Under the pieces are notes generated by a model. It made no database searches. It saw only the letters and a list, made by a program, of their open reading frames with translations, and had not been told where the DNA came from. 53,567 nt of DNA, from assembly GCA_018333865.1 (NCBI GenBank), contig JAGXSE010000067.1, forward strand, positions 1-53,567, written 5' to 3'. The DNA comes from Syntrophomonadaceae bacterium. GTDB lineage: Bacteria; Bacillota; PH28-bin88. The translations under genes were made by a program, and so were the position numbers. Of the stretch, positions 17,280 to 27,255 are shown one piece after another. The stretch's first letter is position 1; every line of letters begins with the position of its first letter.

Positions 17280-20200
17280 TTAAAGTTTTATCTCCTGGCC
17301 GTTTAACAACAAAAACAGGTATTTTTCTTTCACCGGCCGCCGGAGAATTATTTCTACCGCCTGGGCATACAGGTCGAGCTGTCCGTCATAGCGCGCTGCC
17401 AGAGGTTCCAACCGGCAGGGGTCAGCCTGGTCGGTCTTCCAATCTATCAGCACAAAGCCGTCTTCCTCCCAGAACAGACAATCAATTACCCCCTGCACCA
17501 GCACATTTTCACTTGCTAAATCCGGATAAATTGTTCCGGCAGGCAAGACCAGACTGAAGGGGATCTCCCGCCTTACTTCGGGCGAGCTTAACAGGCGCCG
17601 TCCTAAAGATCCGGCGAAAAAACGGGCCAGGTTTTCCGGATCAACTGCCTGGGCTTGTTCCTCAGCCAGCATTTCCCGGCGAGTCATTTCCTGAACTTGC
17701 ACCCGGATGTTTTCCAGGCTCAAACTGCCCTGTAAATCCAGATGCTGCATCACCAGGTGATAAGCCAAACCCCGTTCGATGGTTGAAAAACCCTTTGGTG
17801 CTACGAAGTTTGGGCTCAGAGCATCAACAGGAATGAAAGACCTGGGGAAGACCTGTTTCGCTTCTTCATGTTCAGGGTTAAACCGCCGCTTGATCTCGGT
17901 CACTGTAACTTTTGCTGCCTTCCCCAGGGTTGAGTTATAAGGATAAGTCCAACTTAGCCTCTTTTCCACCCGGGCCTGGTCTTCCGGCAGGATATCCAGG
18001 GGTTTTAGGTTTTTCAATTTCTTGAACAGTTCCCCAGCCTCCTTTTCGGTTGGGGTTAGTTGGCAGTGGCCTGGTTCCCATAAGAAAACTGACCATCGGG
18101 AAGAATCCTGCCCTGCTTCGGTCGCGAAATTAACCTCAGCCTGCAGAAAACGTCTTAAAGGTACGGCATCTGGGTGGCGAAGGAGTGCGGGCCCCAACCA
18201 GTCTAAGCACGCATTAGCTCCCACCAGGGCACTATCAGGCAAGCTCCATTTTTCAACATTGATATACAGGCTCCACTCCTCCAACCTGGTCCTGAGTTTT
18301 TTGGTTGCAGCCACCAGAATCAGTTTTTCTCTGGCCCGGGTCATGGCAACGTACAGAATCCTCATTTCTTCAGCCAGGGCCTCCAGTTTGAGCTTTTCTC
18401 TGATCGCTATTTTTGCAATACTTGGGTATTTGACCCGCTTGGCCAAATCTACCACATCCAGGCCGATGCCCAAGTCTTTGTGCAAAAGGGTGTGCTCTTT
18501 AGCATCCCGCAGGTTAAACTGTTTTCCGAGCCCGGCCACGAATACCACTGGAAACTCCAGTCCCTTGCTTTTATGAACGCTCATGATCCTTACCACGTCT
18601 TCGTTTTCTCCCAAAGCCCGTGCTGTCCCCATATCGCTCCCGCTCTCCTGCAGCCGTTTAATAAACCGCAGGAAATAAAACAGGCCTCTGAACATGGTAG
18701 TTTCATACTGTCTTGCCCTGTCCTGCAGTGCCCGTAAATTAGCCTGACGCTGCCTTCCGCCCGGCAGGCCTCCCACGAAGTCATAATAACCCGTATCCCG
18801 GTAAACCTGCCAGATCAACTCACTCAGGCTGCCCTGGCGGGCAAGTGTGCGCCATTGCTCCAGCCGTGCTAAAAATCCTGCAACCTTTTGGGCCAGCTCT
18901 CCTTGTTCAGCTGTGGCATAAGCCTTCAGGGCCTGGTACAGGTTTCCCTCCGGGCAGGCTAAACGAATATGGATAAACTCTTCCGCCGACAAACCCACGG
19001 GAGGGACACGCAGGGCCGCAGCCAGAGGAATGTCTTGCTGGGGATTGTCGATTATCTTTAAAAGAGACAGGGCAGCCTCTACTTCAATAGCTGCAAAATA
19101 ACCTGTGCCCAGTTCGGCATACGCGGGGATGCCGGCCAGGCGAAACTCTTCCAACAATGTATTGGCAGCTCCCCTGGTGGCCCGCAGGAGCACCACCATA
19201 TCCCGGTAGTTTAAGGGGCGGTAACCGAAACTCTTATCATATACCAGGTAGGGCCGGGAAGTTTTCCGGCAGCCCTGCATCAGTTCCATAATCCGCCGGG
19301 CAATGATCCTGGCCTCCATTTGCATTGCTTCCAGGTCTTCGCCCTCGCCCTCCGGCGACGGGGTTGTTTCCTCTTCTTGTTCTTCCTGCGGCAAATCTTC
19401 CAGGGGCAAATCTTCCAGGGGCAGCGGGTCTTGGTCCCCATTCCGCTCTATCAGATGGAATTCCACTGGTGCAGCCAGGGCAAGCCCCTGGTTTTCCTTA
19501 ACTTCAGGGTAGCAAGCCCCCAAGACCAGTTCCGCCGCTCGGTCGTAGGCTACCTCTCCCATTCCCTCGGTCATGATTTGCCGGAAAATGAAGTTGACTG
19601 CATCTACCACTTCCCGACGGCAACGAAAGTTATTTGCCAGATCAATCCGGCGTTCCAATCCGCCTGCAACAGGGGGAAAACTGCGATATTTACCGAGAAA
19701 AAGCATCGGTTCAGCCAGGCGGAAGCGGTAAATGCTTTGCTTTACATCTCCCACCATAAACAGGTTTGGACGGCTTTCCCCCTGCCGGGAGACCAGCTGC
19801 AGAATAGTCTCTTGCACCGGGTTGATATCCTGGTACTCATCCACCAACACCTCGGTGAACCGCCGCCTGAATTCCCACGCTATATCAGAAGGGATAATTT
19901 CCCCGGGAGGGGATCCGGGAGCAGTCAAAAGGACCAGGCAAAAATGCTCCAAGTCGTTAAAGTCAATAATGGCCTGAGAACGCTTAGCTTTTCTATAAAA
20001 TTCCTCAAAGGCCATCACCAGATGGATTAGGGTCTGTCCGAAGGGAGCCAAAAACTGTAAGTCTTCCAGGTGTTCCATGTCCGGGCGGGAAAAAACTTCC
20101 GCCAAAGAAGCCAAATCTTTTTTAACTCCATCGCGGATCTTCTTCACCCGCTCTTTTTGGGCTTCATCCACGTCTTTGGAACAGGGCTTAAGTTTCTCCC

Positions 20201-21053
20201 ATTTCAGATTGTAAAACATATCCTGCATGGACTCCCAGGAACCCTTGCAGGCTCCTTGTAAGTCCTGCACCATAGCCAGGTCAGCCTTCAGGGCTCCTTG
20301 ATAAGCCTGAGGCCCCCCAGGCCTGCTGCATAACCGCCAGGCTTGTTCCAACCGGGAAAGGGCGCCTTCCAGTGTAATAGCTGCCGATTGCAGCAAACTC
20401 CTGCCCCAGAGGGAATCTTCAATTGGCACGTCCTTTTGTAACTGAAGATTACTTAAAGCCTCCTCCAGCCATTTCGCCGGCCAGGGGTTGCTGCGGGAAA
20501 AGCGATGCAAATTGAGGATTAGCTCTTGCAGCCGGGTGTCTTCCCGGTCTCCCCCATAACAATCTACCAAATTTAGAAAGCTCTGGTCACCCGTTGTATA
20601 GTGGTCCTCCAGCAATTCTTCCAGGACGCGCAGTTTTAATAAGGCAACCTCGGTCTCATCAGCAATCCGGAAAGCCGGGTCCAGGTCAAGGCGAAAATAA
20701 TGCTGACGCAAAACCTCCATGCAAAAGGAGTGCAGGGTTGTGATGGCAGCCATCGGCAGCAAGGCCAGCTGGCGCTCCAGATGCTGTTGGCCGTGGTCCT
20801 GATTAATTTTTGCGGCAATAGCCTGGCCGATGCGTTCCCGCATTTCGGCTGCGGCAGCATTAGTAAAAGTAACTACCAGCAACCGGTCAACATCAACTGG
20901 TTCCAGCGGGTCAACGATCCGGCGCAGGATCCTCTCTACTAAGACTGCGGTTTTGCCTGCACCGGCTGCGGCAGCAACCAGGAGGTTGCAGTCCCTGCCC
21001 GTAATAGCTGCCAGCTGAGCCTCGGTCCACTGTTGTTCAGACACCACCTTCAC
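17280..21053 (-). CDS. addA: AddA, helicase-nuclease subunit of AddAB
   Basis: About 1257 aa, the usual AddA length. UvrD-like superfamily 1 helicase motifs are present: AAAAGAGKT (Walker A, residues 27-35), LLVVTFTNAAAAEMRERI, LVDEYQDINPVQ (motif II), and VRIMSVHKSKGLEFPVVFVA, then LYVAMTRAREKL. The C-terminal RecB-type nuclease domain has VQGVIDCLFWEEDGFVLIDW and then KTDQ, with the metal-binding Asp and DxK residues. AddAB resects double-strand breaks for recombination and, in CRISPR hosts, can supply DNA ends for spacer acquisition. The first GTG (21053) lies inside the ribosome site GGGAGGTG; GTG at 21047 or 21044 is the more likely start. It overlaps addB. Confidence 0.95.
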   Translation of the reverse strand: MKVVSEQQWTEAQLAAITGRDCNLLVAAAAGAGKTAVLVERILRRIVDPLEPVDVDRLLVVTFTNAAAAEMRERIGQAIAAKINQDHGQQHLERQLALLPMAAITTLHSFCMEVLRQHYFRLDLDPAFRIADETEVALLKLRVLEELLEDHYTTGDQSFLNLVDCYGGDREDTRLQELILNLHRFSRSNPWPAKWLEEALSNLQLQKDVPIEDSLWGRSLLQSAAITLEGALSRLEQAWRLCSRPGGPQAYQGALKADLAMVQDLQGACKGSWESMQDMFYNLKWEKLKPCSKDVDEAQKERVKKIRDGVKKDLASLAEVFSRPDMEHLEDLQFLAPFGQTLIHLVMAFEEFYRKAKRSQAIIDFNDLEHFCLVLLTAPGSPPGEIIPSDIAWEFRRRFTEVLVDEYQDINPVQETILQLVSRQGESRPNLFMVGDVKQSIYRFRLAEPMLFLGKYRSFPPVAGGLERRIDLANNFRCRREVVDAVNFIFRQIMTEGMGEVAYDRAAELVLGACYPEVKENQGLALAAPVEFHLIERNGDQDPLPLEDLPLEDLPQEEQEEETTPSPEGEGEDLEAMQMEARIIARRIMELMQGCRKTSRPYLVYDKSFGYRPLNYRDMVVLLRATRGAANTLLEEFRLAGIPAYAELGTGYFAAIEVEAALSLLKIIDNPQQDIPLAAALRVPPVGLSAEEFIHIRLACPEGNLYQALKAYATAEQGELAQKVAGFLARLEQWRTLARQGSLSELIWQVYRDTGYYDFVGGLPGGRQRQANLRALQDRARQYETTMFRGLFYFLRFIKRLQESGSDMGTARALGENEDVVRIMSVHKSKGLEFPVVFVAGLGKQFNLRDAKEHTLLHKDLGIGLDVVDLAKRVKYPSIAKIAIREKLKLEALAEEMRILYVAMTRAREKLILVAATKKLRTRLEEWSLYINVEKWSLPDSALVGANACLDWLGPALLRHPDAVPLRRFLQAEVNFATEAGQDSSRWSVFLWEPGHCQLTPTEKEAGELFKKLKNLKPLDILPEDQARVEKRLSWTYPYNSTLGKAAKVTVTEIKRRFNPEHEEAKQVFPRSFIPVDALSPNFVAPKGFSTIERGLAYHLVMQHLDLQGSLSLENIRVQVQEMTRREMLAEEQAQAVDPENLARFFAGSLGRRLLSSPEVRREIPFSLVLPAGTIYPDLASENVLVQGVIDCLFWEEDGFVLIDWKTDQADPCRLEPLAARYDGQLDLYAQAVEIILRRPVKEKYLFLLLNGQEIKL

Positions 21054-24000
21054 CTCCCTTTCCAGCCTGGTTCAGTTTAAACCAGAAAACCTCCTTAGCC
21101 TCCTCTTTGATTAACCGGAAACCATTGCCCTCCAACAACGGGTCATGCTGGCATACCGGCTTATAACTACAGTAACGGCACGGAGCAAAATTCTTTTTCC
21201 GGTAAGGGTCAATCGCAACATCTCCAGCCAGGATTCTCTCTGCCGCCCCTGCGAGCACCAGCCGCAGATGCCTGCGAAGAGCGGCAAACTGGGCCTCATC
21301 TATGACAGAACTGTCTTTATAAAACCCTCCGTCTTGCTTTAAGGCTACAGGCAGCAGTTCTGAGCGGCCGTTAAGGCAGTGGCTGTCCATCATCCTGACC
21401 ACTCCTGCATCAGCCAAAACCAGTCCTTTTGTTTTCAAATAGGCCAATACCCGTCGTTCAGCCTCCGCCGGATCAACTGGCCCTTGGGCAGTGATCAGGG
21501 GGTCCTGTAAGGAAAAGTATAGGATGGCCCCAGGCAAGGCCGGGCCACCTGCCAGGAGAGGAGCATGGGTTAAGGCCACATCAAGGTAGGTCAACAGCTG
21601 GATCTCCAGCCCGTGATAGATACCGGCAAGGCTAAGGCCTGCCCTGCCAGATTTATAGTCTATAACCCGCAGGTATTTATGGCCTCCCTCAAGAACTCCC
21701 AGGTCAATCCGGTCAATCCGGCCATGCACCTCCAGGGTGCCGCCACCAACCGTATTTAATGCAAGGGGAGGAAGATCTTGCCCCCTGCCAAACCCCACCT
21801 CCAGCCCAATCGGGCGAAAAATCCCCCGGCGGGCATGTTCCGCCAGGACCCCAACGGAGCGCTCCAGGGTACGGCGGAGCTTGTTCTGGATATACCTGTA
21901 ACGGGCCGTGCTGAAGAGGATCTCATTTTGCAGCTCCGGGGCAAGTTCTTCCGTTACAGCTCCCACCAAATCCCGGCACTGTTCTTTAGAGATGGTTCCC
22001 CAATCCAGCCCTGTTGTCGCTATTCGATCGCCAACTTTTTTTAAGGCTGCATGAAAAAACTGGCCCAGGTCCGGGGCTGCCAGTTTATATTGAGTCCTGT
22101 CTTTAAGTTCTAAACCATAGGCCATAAAATGGGCAAAGGGACAGGAGTTAAATTTTTCTATGCGGGAAACGCTCACCTGCATCCGTTGGCCATAAAGCTT
22201 CCGGGCCAGGCTGGGAACCGGCTTTTCCTGGTTTACATGGTACAATCCCCCGATAATCTCTTTTAATGCTGCCAGATGCCGGGGGCAAGACAAAGCCCAG
22301 TTATACACTCCTAACCAGAGGGCGGGAATTGGGATGCCGGCTTTGGCCTCTCTCAGCTTGACGCCAAGATGGGATAATGCCCGGCCTGGGTGCCCGATGA
22401 ATTCCAGATCCCCTGCCGGGACGCCAGGAGGTTCAACCGGCAGGACCCGCTGCTGCAAGCCTGGCAGAACCTCTTTTAATCTGGCTATAACGGTAGAGGG
22501 CATCATGGCCCGGCCTTCCCCGTCCGCCACGGGATAGCTGACCCAAAGGTATTCGCTGCTTCTTGTCAGTGCGGTATAAACCAGGTATTGTTCTTCCAAC
22601 AGCCTGCGGCGTCCGTCAGGAGCCAGGTTAAGACCTGCCGCTTGCAGCCGTTCCCGCTCAGGCTCGGAAAAAAAGCCCTCTCCTCCGGGGCGAGCAGGAA
22701 ATATCCCATCGCTTACCCCCAGCACAAAAGCTGCCCGCAAGGCAGGATTGCGGGACCGGTCCAGGGACCCTACCAGAACCTGGTCCAGCCCAGGTGGTAT
22801 TAAGCCGAGCTGCAGGCTCTCCAACCCTGCCAACAGCACATTGGCATATTCTTCCAGCGACATGGCTTCCTCGCCAAGGGCTTCCACCATCTGATCCAGC
22901 AAATCTACGATACCCTTCCAAACCTGGGCATGCTCCCTGGCCGCCTCCAAGCGGCCCTTTTCTTCCGCTTCCCTGCTCCATTGTTCCAGGGAATGGGCAA
23001 CCGCCAAATCCTCCAAGAGGTGAAACAAAGCCAGGGTTACTTCTCTGACAGTGGCTGCTGTCTTGGCGGATCTTTCGAAATCTGCCAATTCCTTAACCGC
23101 TTTGGTCCGGGACTGGTTGACCTGCGCCAGTTGATTGGCTTCCCAAGGCTTCAGGCCTTCGTCCTCTCCCAGTGTATAACGCCGGCGAAAATTCCAGGGC
23201 TGGCCATTGGTCCAGTGGCCGCCGCGAATTCCGTGGGCCAAAACGTAATTCTCCAGCTGGTCTACTTCCTCCCTGGAAAGGGGGGTTAAATCGGTTTTCA
23301 GGTAACGGAAAACCGGATCATAGGCCCAGTTTTCCAGCACTACTTCCAAAGCAGAACGGATCAGTTCCACCAGCGGGTGAAACATTACGGTCCGTTTTAC
23401 ATCGATAAAGAAGGCAATTCCGTAGTCGGCAAATACTGAATTGATCAGATCCCGGTAGCCCTCCACATCCCGCAAGACCACCCCAATTTCCCGCCACCGG
23501 TACCCTTCATCGCGGCAAAGCCGGATCACCTCCCGGGCCACACCTTCTACTTCAGCCCGCCGGTTCGCCGCTGCCACGAGTCTGATCCCGGCAACATCCT
23601 TTTCCCATACTCTGGTTGGCCGCTGGAAAAATGCTGTTTCCAGGTGACTGATTACAGGAGCAGAAACAAAGCGCCAAGGTACGGCCTGTTCAAGAACCGT
23701 GGGGTTCTCGACCGGCACTCCCAGCTCCCCTGCTAAAGACATTAATTTTTCCATGGTCTGGCGAGGTGAAAAAAAGATATCTGTTTCCCTGGCCGGGCTG
23801 AGCAGTTGGCGGCTATCCAGGCACAAAGCCACACTTACCCTTTCCGCTTTTAGTAAAATTGCTGCCAAAACCTGATACTCTTGCGGCGTAAAACCGGTAA
23901 AACTGTCAATCCACACCTGGGCTCCATTGAAAGCAGTTGAAAGATTTATCCGTTCTGCCAGCAAACCGAGATAATCATCAGCATGAATGTATCTCCCTGC

Positions 24001-24522
24001 GAGGTATTCCTCCAGATCACAATATAAATGGGCCAAATCCGCCAGTTTATCCGCCAGGCGCCCGGCATCCTCCCTGTCTTTTATGATGCTGATTTTTTCC
24101 TGCAAGGTCTCCGGGGTAATACAATACAGTTTCAGTTCCGAGATTGTTTTGGCTAAGACGTCAGTAAATCCGGACTGATTAGCGGCCCGGTGAAAAACCT
24201 GTAATTGGTTCTTCCGCCGCTCAAGGAGCCGGCGCAAGACCATCCGCTGGCCCAATTCTCCTAAAGGTATCCGGGAAAGACCACCAACCTCAAGAAACAC
24301 CCGGTATGCAAGGCGGCGAAAGCTTAAGACCTGCGCCCGCATCATGCCGCCTAAATTTGGGGCGGAGGCCAGAGCATATTCCGTTTGAAATGTGGCCTGT
24401 TCAGGCACCAGCAAAACAAGAGAATTGCCCGCAGGGGACTCCTGCAAGAGCTGCCTTATTTCTGCCAGGCAAGTTGTGGTCTTGCCAGACCCAGCCCTGC
24501 CGAAAATAAACCTCAGGCTCAT
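21037..24522 (-). CDS. addB: AddB, nuclease subunit of AddAB
   Basis: About 1161 aa starting MSLRFIFGRAGSGKTT, which contains the Walker A motif. The C-terminal nuclease domain has LRVIDYKSGRAG with the active-site residues. Iron-sulfur cluster cysteines are seen in FNSCPFAHFM and in the CRYCSYKPVC stretch (CX2CX5C), as in Bacillus AddB. AddB contributes the second nuclease and chi recognition to the heterodimer. I chose the ATG at 24522, which has GAGGTG at good spacing; an in-frame GTG three codons earlier lies within that site. The 3' end overlaps addA by up to 17 bp, so the pair is translationally coupled in the order addB-addA. Confidence 0.95.
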   Translation of the reverse strand: MSLRFIFGRAGSGKTTTCLAEIRQLLQESPAGNSLVLLVPEQATFQTEYALASAPNLGGMMRAQVLSFRRLAYRVFLEVGGLSRIPLGELGQRMVLRRLLERRKNQLQVFHRAANQSGFTDVLAKTISELKLYCITPETLQEKISIIKDREDAGRLADKLADLAHLYCDLEEYLAGRYIHADDYLGLLAERINLSTAFNGAQVWIDSFTGFTPQEYQVLAAILLKAERVSVALCLDSRQLLSPARETDIFFSPRQTMEKLMSLAGELGVPVENPTVLEQAVPWRFVSAPVISHLETAFFQRPTRVWEKDVAGIRLVAAANRRAEVEGVAREVIRLCRDEGYRWREIGVVLRDVEGYRDLINSVFADYGIAFFIDVKRTVMFHPLVELIRSALEVVLENWAYDPVFRYLKTDLTPLSREEVDQLENYVLAHGIRGGHWTNGQPWNFRRRYTLGEDEGLKPWEANQLAQVNQSRTKAVKELADFERSAKTAATVREVTLALFHLLEDLAVAHSLEQWSREAEEKGRLEAAREHAQVWKGIVDLLDQMVEALGEEAMSLEEYANVLLAGLESLQLGLIPPGLDQVLVGSLDRSRNPALRAAFVLGVSDGIFPARPGGEGFFSEPERERLQAAGLNLAPDGRRRLLEEQYLVYTALTRSSEYLWVSYPVADGEGRAMMPSTVIARLKEVLPGLQQRVLPVEPPGVPAGDLEFIGHPGRALSHLGVKLREAKAGIPIPALWLGVYNWALSCPRHLAALKEIIGGLYHVNQEKPVPSLARKLYGQRMQVSVSRIEKFNSCPFAHFMAYGLELKDRTQYKLAAPDLGQFFHAALKKVGDRIATTGLDWGTISKEQCRDLVGAVTEELAPELQNEILFSTARYRYIQNKLRRTLERSVGVLAEHARRGIFRPIGLEVGFGRGQDLPPLALNTVGGGTLEVHGRIDRIDLGVLEGGHKYLRVIDYKSGRAGLSLAGIYHGLEIQLLTYLDVALTHAPLLAGGPALPGAILYFSLQDPLITAQGPVDPAEAERRVLAYLKTKGLVLADAGVVRMMDSHCLNGRSELLPVALKQDGGFYKDSSVIDEAQFAALRRHLRLVLAGAAERILAGDVAIDPYRKKNFAPCRYCSYKPVCQHDPLLEGNGFRLIKEEAKEVFWFKLNQAGKGGEGGV

Positions 24523-24649
24523 CCTGCCCACCTCTTTTTCTGCTGCTTTTCTTCATTAAAATATATTTGCCCTTGCTGCTGGGATATCCTGCTGGAAGGC
24601 ATGCCAAAAAACAAACTTATCCATGGGCCTGATAGTTTGAGATTCCACC

Positions 24650-24678
24650 TTGCCCCCTTAAGCATTATTGGATATAAT
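24650..24678 (+). promoter_or_regulatory. Likely sigma-A promoter of the HAD phosphatase gene
   Basis: TTGCCC (24650-24655), a 17-bp spacer and a perfect TATAAT (24673-24678). The ~140-nt leader that would follow has two inverted repeats: CAGGCCAC (24683-24690) with GTGGCCTG (24710-24717), and ATGCTCGG (24730-24737) with CCGAGCAT (24779-24786). Neither has a T tail. The 24523-24819 gap otherwise holds nothing recognisable. Confidence 0.55.
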
Positions 24679-24819
24679 GAGCCAGGCCACAAATTTACAT
24701 TAATTTAACGTGGCCTGAAAGCGAATTTCATGCTCGGCTTCATTGACTTAATCAAATTTTATACCTTGCCGAGCATTTAATTAATTTGGTTTCAAAAAAT
24801 AAATATTGAGGTAGACAAC

Positions 24820-25473
24820 ATGAACAAATACATTCTCTTTGACCTTGACGGAACACTGATCGATTCCTTGCCCCTCATTCGCCAGACCTTTGAACATGTT
24901 TTCAGGGAGATGAATCTCCCATGGGAAGCAGAACAGACTATAGATACGGTTGGCCTCCCTCTAATCGAGGTCTGCAGGCGTTTTGGCGGGGAAAGACAGC
25001 AGGAGATGTTTGACAGGTATTTGCGCCATCAAGAAACCCTGCATGACCACATGATCCGCGGGTTCCCCGGCGCGGTAGCATGCCTGACTGAGCTTAGAAG
25101 AAAAGGCCTCTCATTGGGTGTTGTAACGGCAAAGCGCCGCCAAATGGCCCTCCGGGGCTTGCAGCTGGCAGGCATGGCAGAGTTCTTCAGCACTGTTGTG
25201 GCAATGGAAGATACTGCCAAGCATAAACCGGATCCAGAACCGGTGTTAAAAGCTATGGAGGGCTTAAAGGCCGACCCGGCCCTGACGGTTTTCATCGGGG
25301 ACAGCCCTTTCGATATTTTAGCTGGTAAAAATGCCGGGATCAAAACTATCGGCGCAACCTGGGGCATGGCTGCTGCAGAGCGGCTTTTAGCCCACCAGCC
25401 TGACTTTTTAGTGGAGGACTGGGACCAGCTGCTCCAGTATTTGCTGCCGGTTAGCAGCATTCCTGCCTGTTAA
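24820..25473 (+). CDS. HAD-superfamily phosphatase, PpaX/Gph-like
   Basis: A 217-aa haloacid-dehalogenase hydrolase. Motif I is FDLDGTLIDS (nucleophile Asp), motif II lies in VVTAKRR, motif III in KHKPDPEPVLKAM, and motif IV in FIGDSPFDILAGKNAG. The cap is the helical type found in phosphoglycolate phosphatases and in PpaX, the pyrophosphatase of Gram-positive bacteria, which has the same length and a similar PDPEPVL stretch. The exact substrate cannot be assigned. The ATG follows GAGGTAGACAAC. It stands alone, with its own promoter and a strong terminator shared with the convergent pxpBC gene. Confidence 0.88.
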   Translation: MNKYILFDLDGTLIDSLPLIRQTFEHVFREMNLPWEAEQTIDTVGLPLIEVCRRFGGERQQEMFDRYLRHQETLHDHMIRGFPGAVACLTELRRKGLSLGVVTAKRRQMALRGLQLAGMAEFFSTVVAMEDTAKHKPDPEPVLKAMEGLKADPALTVFIGDSPFDILAGKNAGIKTIGATWGMAAAERLLAHQPDFLVEDWDQLLQYLLPVSSIPAC

Positions 25474-25487
25474 TTAACATGCGATTC

Positions 25488-25530
25488 AAAAAGGGGGTTA
25501 ACCCAATCTGCCTATTGGTTAACCCCTTTT
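25488..25530. terminator. Bidirectional intrinsic terminator
   Basis: AAAAGGGGGTTAACC and GGTTAACCCCTTTT form a long stem with one bulged G, with A and T tracts on either side. It lies between two convergent genes and can end both transcripts. Confidence 0.88.
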
Positions 25531-25531
25531 G

Positions 25532-27208
25532 CTAATCATATCCGACAAGTTGTTTGATCTGGGCTATGGCCTTTTCTTGCTGGCAATACAATAAATTGGC
25601 TTCTTCCACCGAAACCTGCCGGAAAACCAGCCTGTCTCCCGGCTTGGCTTGGGCCAGTTTCCCGATATCCGGCGAAATAACCGTGGCAATTTTAGGGTAG
25701 CCGCCAGTTGTTTGCCGGTCTGCCAGCAAGATAATGGGAACACCGTCGGCAGGCACTTGAATGGCTCCCAAGGGTATCCCATCGGAAATAATATCTGCCT
25801 CTTTTGGTTTTACCAGTGGTCCCTCCAGCCGGTAACCCATCCGGTCGGATTCAGGCTTAATCAGATACTCTGAGCTAAGAAAAGTACGGATTGCCTCCTT
25901 GTCAAAATAGTCATCCTGAGGGCCAAATACTACCCGGATTTCCCCTGGTTCACCTGATGGAAAAAGCAAATTCCTGGGGACACCACCCCTTTTAGCCCAT
26001 TCCATCTTTATCCGCGGAGGCCCTGTCCGAAGCAAATCCCCTGCCTGGAGCAGACGGCCGTTAAAGCCGCCAAATTTTCCTCTGAGATAAGTCGATTTGC
26101 TGCCCATTATTTCCGGAACAGCAATCCCTCCTGCCACCGCCAGGTAAGATCGGCAACCCTGCCTTGGGCCGGCAAAAGAAATTACGCTTCCCGCCTTTAC
26201 CGGCACCGCCTCCCACTGGGGCATAGCTTTTCCGTCCAAGATCGCCCCCAGATCTCCTCCGGTAACAGCCACTATCCCATCACAAGCTACCTTCAGCCGG
26301 GGACCGGAAACCGTTATTTCCAGGGCAGCTTCTTCTTCCGGATTACCTACCAAAATATTAGCGATCCGGAGGGAAAACCGATCCATCGCCCCTGCCACAG
26401 GAACGCCTTCTGCCTGGTAGCCCACTCTGCCCAAATCCTGCACTGTTGTCAGAAGTCCCGGGCGGATTACTTCAAAAAATGGGGTTCCGCCAGCAGCGGC
26501 AGTTTCAGATAGCTGAGCCGTTTTGCTTTCTTCCGCCTCCTTAAGCTCTTGATACCTTTCTTCAGTTACAGGCACAAAACGAATTGTGTCGCCACTTTGT
26601 ACCAGTACCGGAGGCTGACGCAAGGGGTCAAAGAGTTTTATCGGAGTACGGCCAATAATTCGCCATCCTCCCGGGCTGGTCACCGGGTAAATCCCGGTCT
26701 GATTTCCGGCAATCCCTACTGAACCCGCCGGCGTTTCGGTTCTAGGCGTTTTCAGACGGGGTACGGCAATTTTCGGGTCCATTCCCCCCAGGTAAGGGTA
26801 ACCGGGTGTAAAGCCCAGCATATACACCCGGTACTCTCCTTCGCTGTGCAAGTCAATAACTTCTTCTGGCTTTAAACCACAGTAGAGAGCTGCTTCCGCC
26901 AGATCGGGCCCGGCTGCGCCGCCGTAAAGGGTAGGGATCTCCCAGTACCTGCCCTCTGGTCCGGCCAACTCCAAAACCGCATCTTCCATCTCTTGCAGCA
27001 ACAGCTGCCAGGACAGCACGTCTGGTCGGTAATAAACCAGTAATGACCGGTAGGAAGGAACCATCTCAATGATGCCGGGTACTCTTTTTTTATGTAGAGC
27101 CGACAGCAGGCCATAGACCTTGCGATTAATATCGATACAGATTTGATTGCCGAATTCCACCACAACAGCCTGGTCGCCAGCAGGCAAGTATCGGGGTTTA
27201 GTATGCAT
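25532..27208 (-). CDS. pxpBC: 5-oxoprolinase subunits B and C fused (PxpB-PxpC)
   Basis: A 558-aa fusion. Residues 1 to about 235 are PxpB/KipI-like (DQAVVVEFGNQI near the start, MLGFTPGYPYLGGMD, SVGIAGNQTGIYPVTSPGGW). Residues from about 245 are PxpC/KipA-like (VIRPGLLTTVQDLGRVGYQ, VPVAGAMDRFSLRIAN, then SDGIPLGAIQVPADGVPII). With PxpA these subunits hydrolyse 5-oxo-L-proline to glutamate at the cost of ATP. In Bacillus the separate KipI and KipA also act on a sporulation kinase, so a role there is possible. The genes are usually separate; a fusion fixes a 1:1 ratio. It is last in the pxp operon. Confidence 0.92.
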   Translation of the reverse strand: MHTKPRYLPAGDQAVVVEFGNQICIDINRKVYGLLSALHKKRVPGIIEMVPSYRSLLVYYRPDVLSWQLLLQEMEDAVLELAGPEGRYWEIPTLYGGAAGPDLAEAALYCGLKPEEVIDLHSEGEYRVYMLGFTPGYPYLGGMDPKIAVPRLKTPRTETPAGSVGIAGNQTGIYPVTSPGGWRIIGRTPIKLFDPLRQPPVLVQSGDTIRFVPVTEERYQELKEAEESKTAQLSETAAAGGTPFFEVIRPGLLTTVQDLGRVGYQAEGVPVAGAMDRFSLRIANILVGNPEEEAALEITVSGPRLKVACDGIVAVTGGDLGAILDGKAMPQWEAVPVKAGSVISFAGPRQGCRSYLAVAGGIAVPEIMGSKSTYLRGKFGGFNGRLLQAGDLLRTGPPRIKMEWAKRGGVPRNLLFPSGEPGEIRVVFGPQDDYFDKEAIRTFLSSEYLIKPESDRMGYRLEGPLVKPKEADIISDGIPLGAIQVPADGVPIILLADRQTTGGYPKIATVISPDIGKLAQAKPGDRLVFRQVSVEEANLLYCQQEKAIAQIKQLVGYD

Positions 27209-27255
27209 GGTTTCCTCTTTCTGCTAAGTTCTATTACAGCACACCCAAACCAATT

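Noticed and set aside
24683-24786. Two hairpins before the HAD phosphatase as terminators or a riboswitch
   Set aside because: Both have long loops and no T tract, and no ligand-binding consensus was recognised; left as part of the promoter region description.
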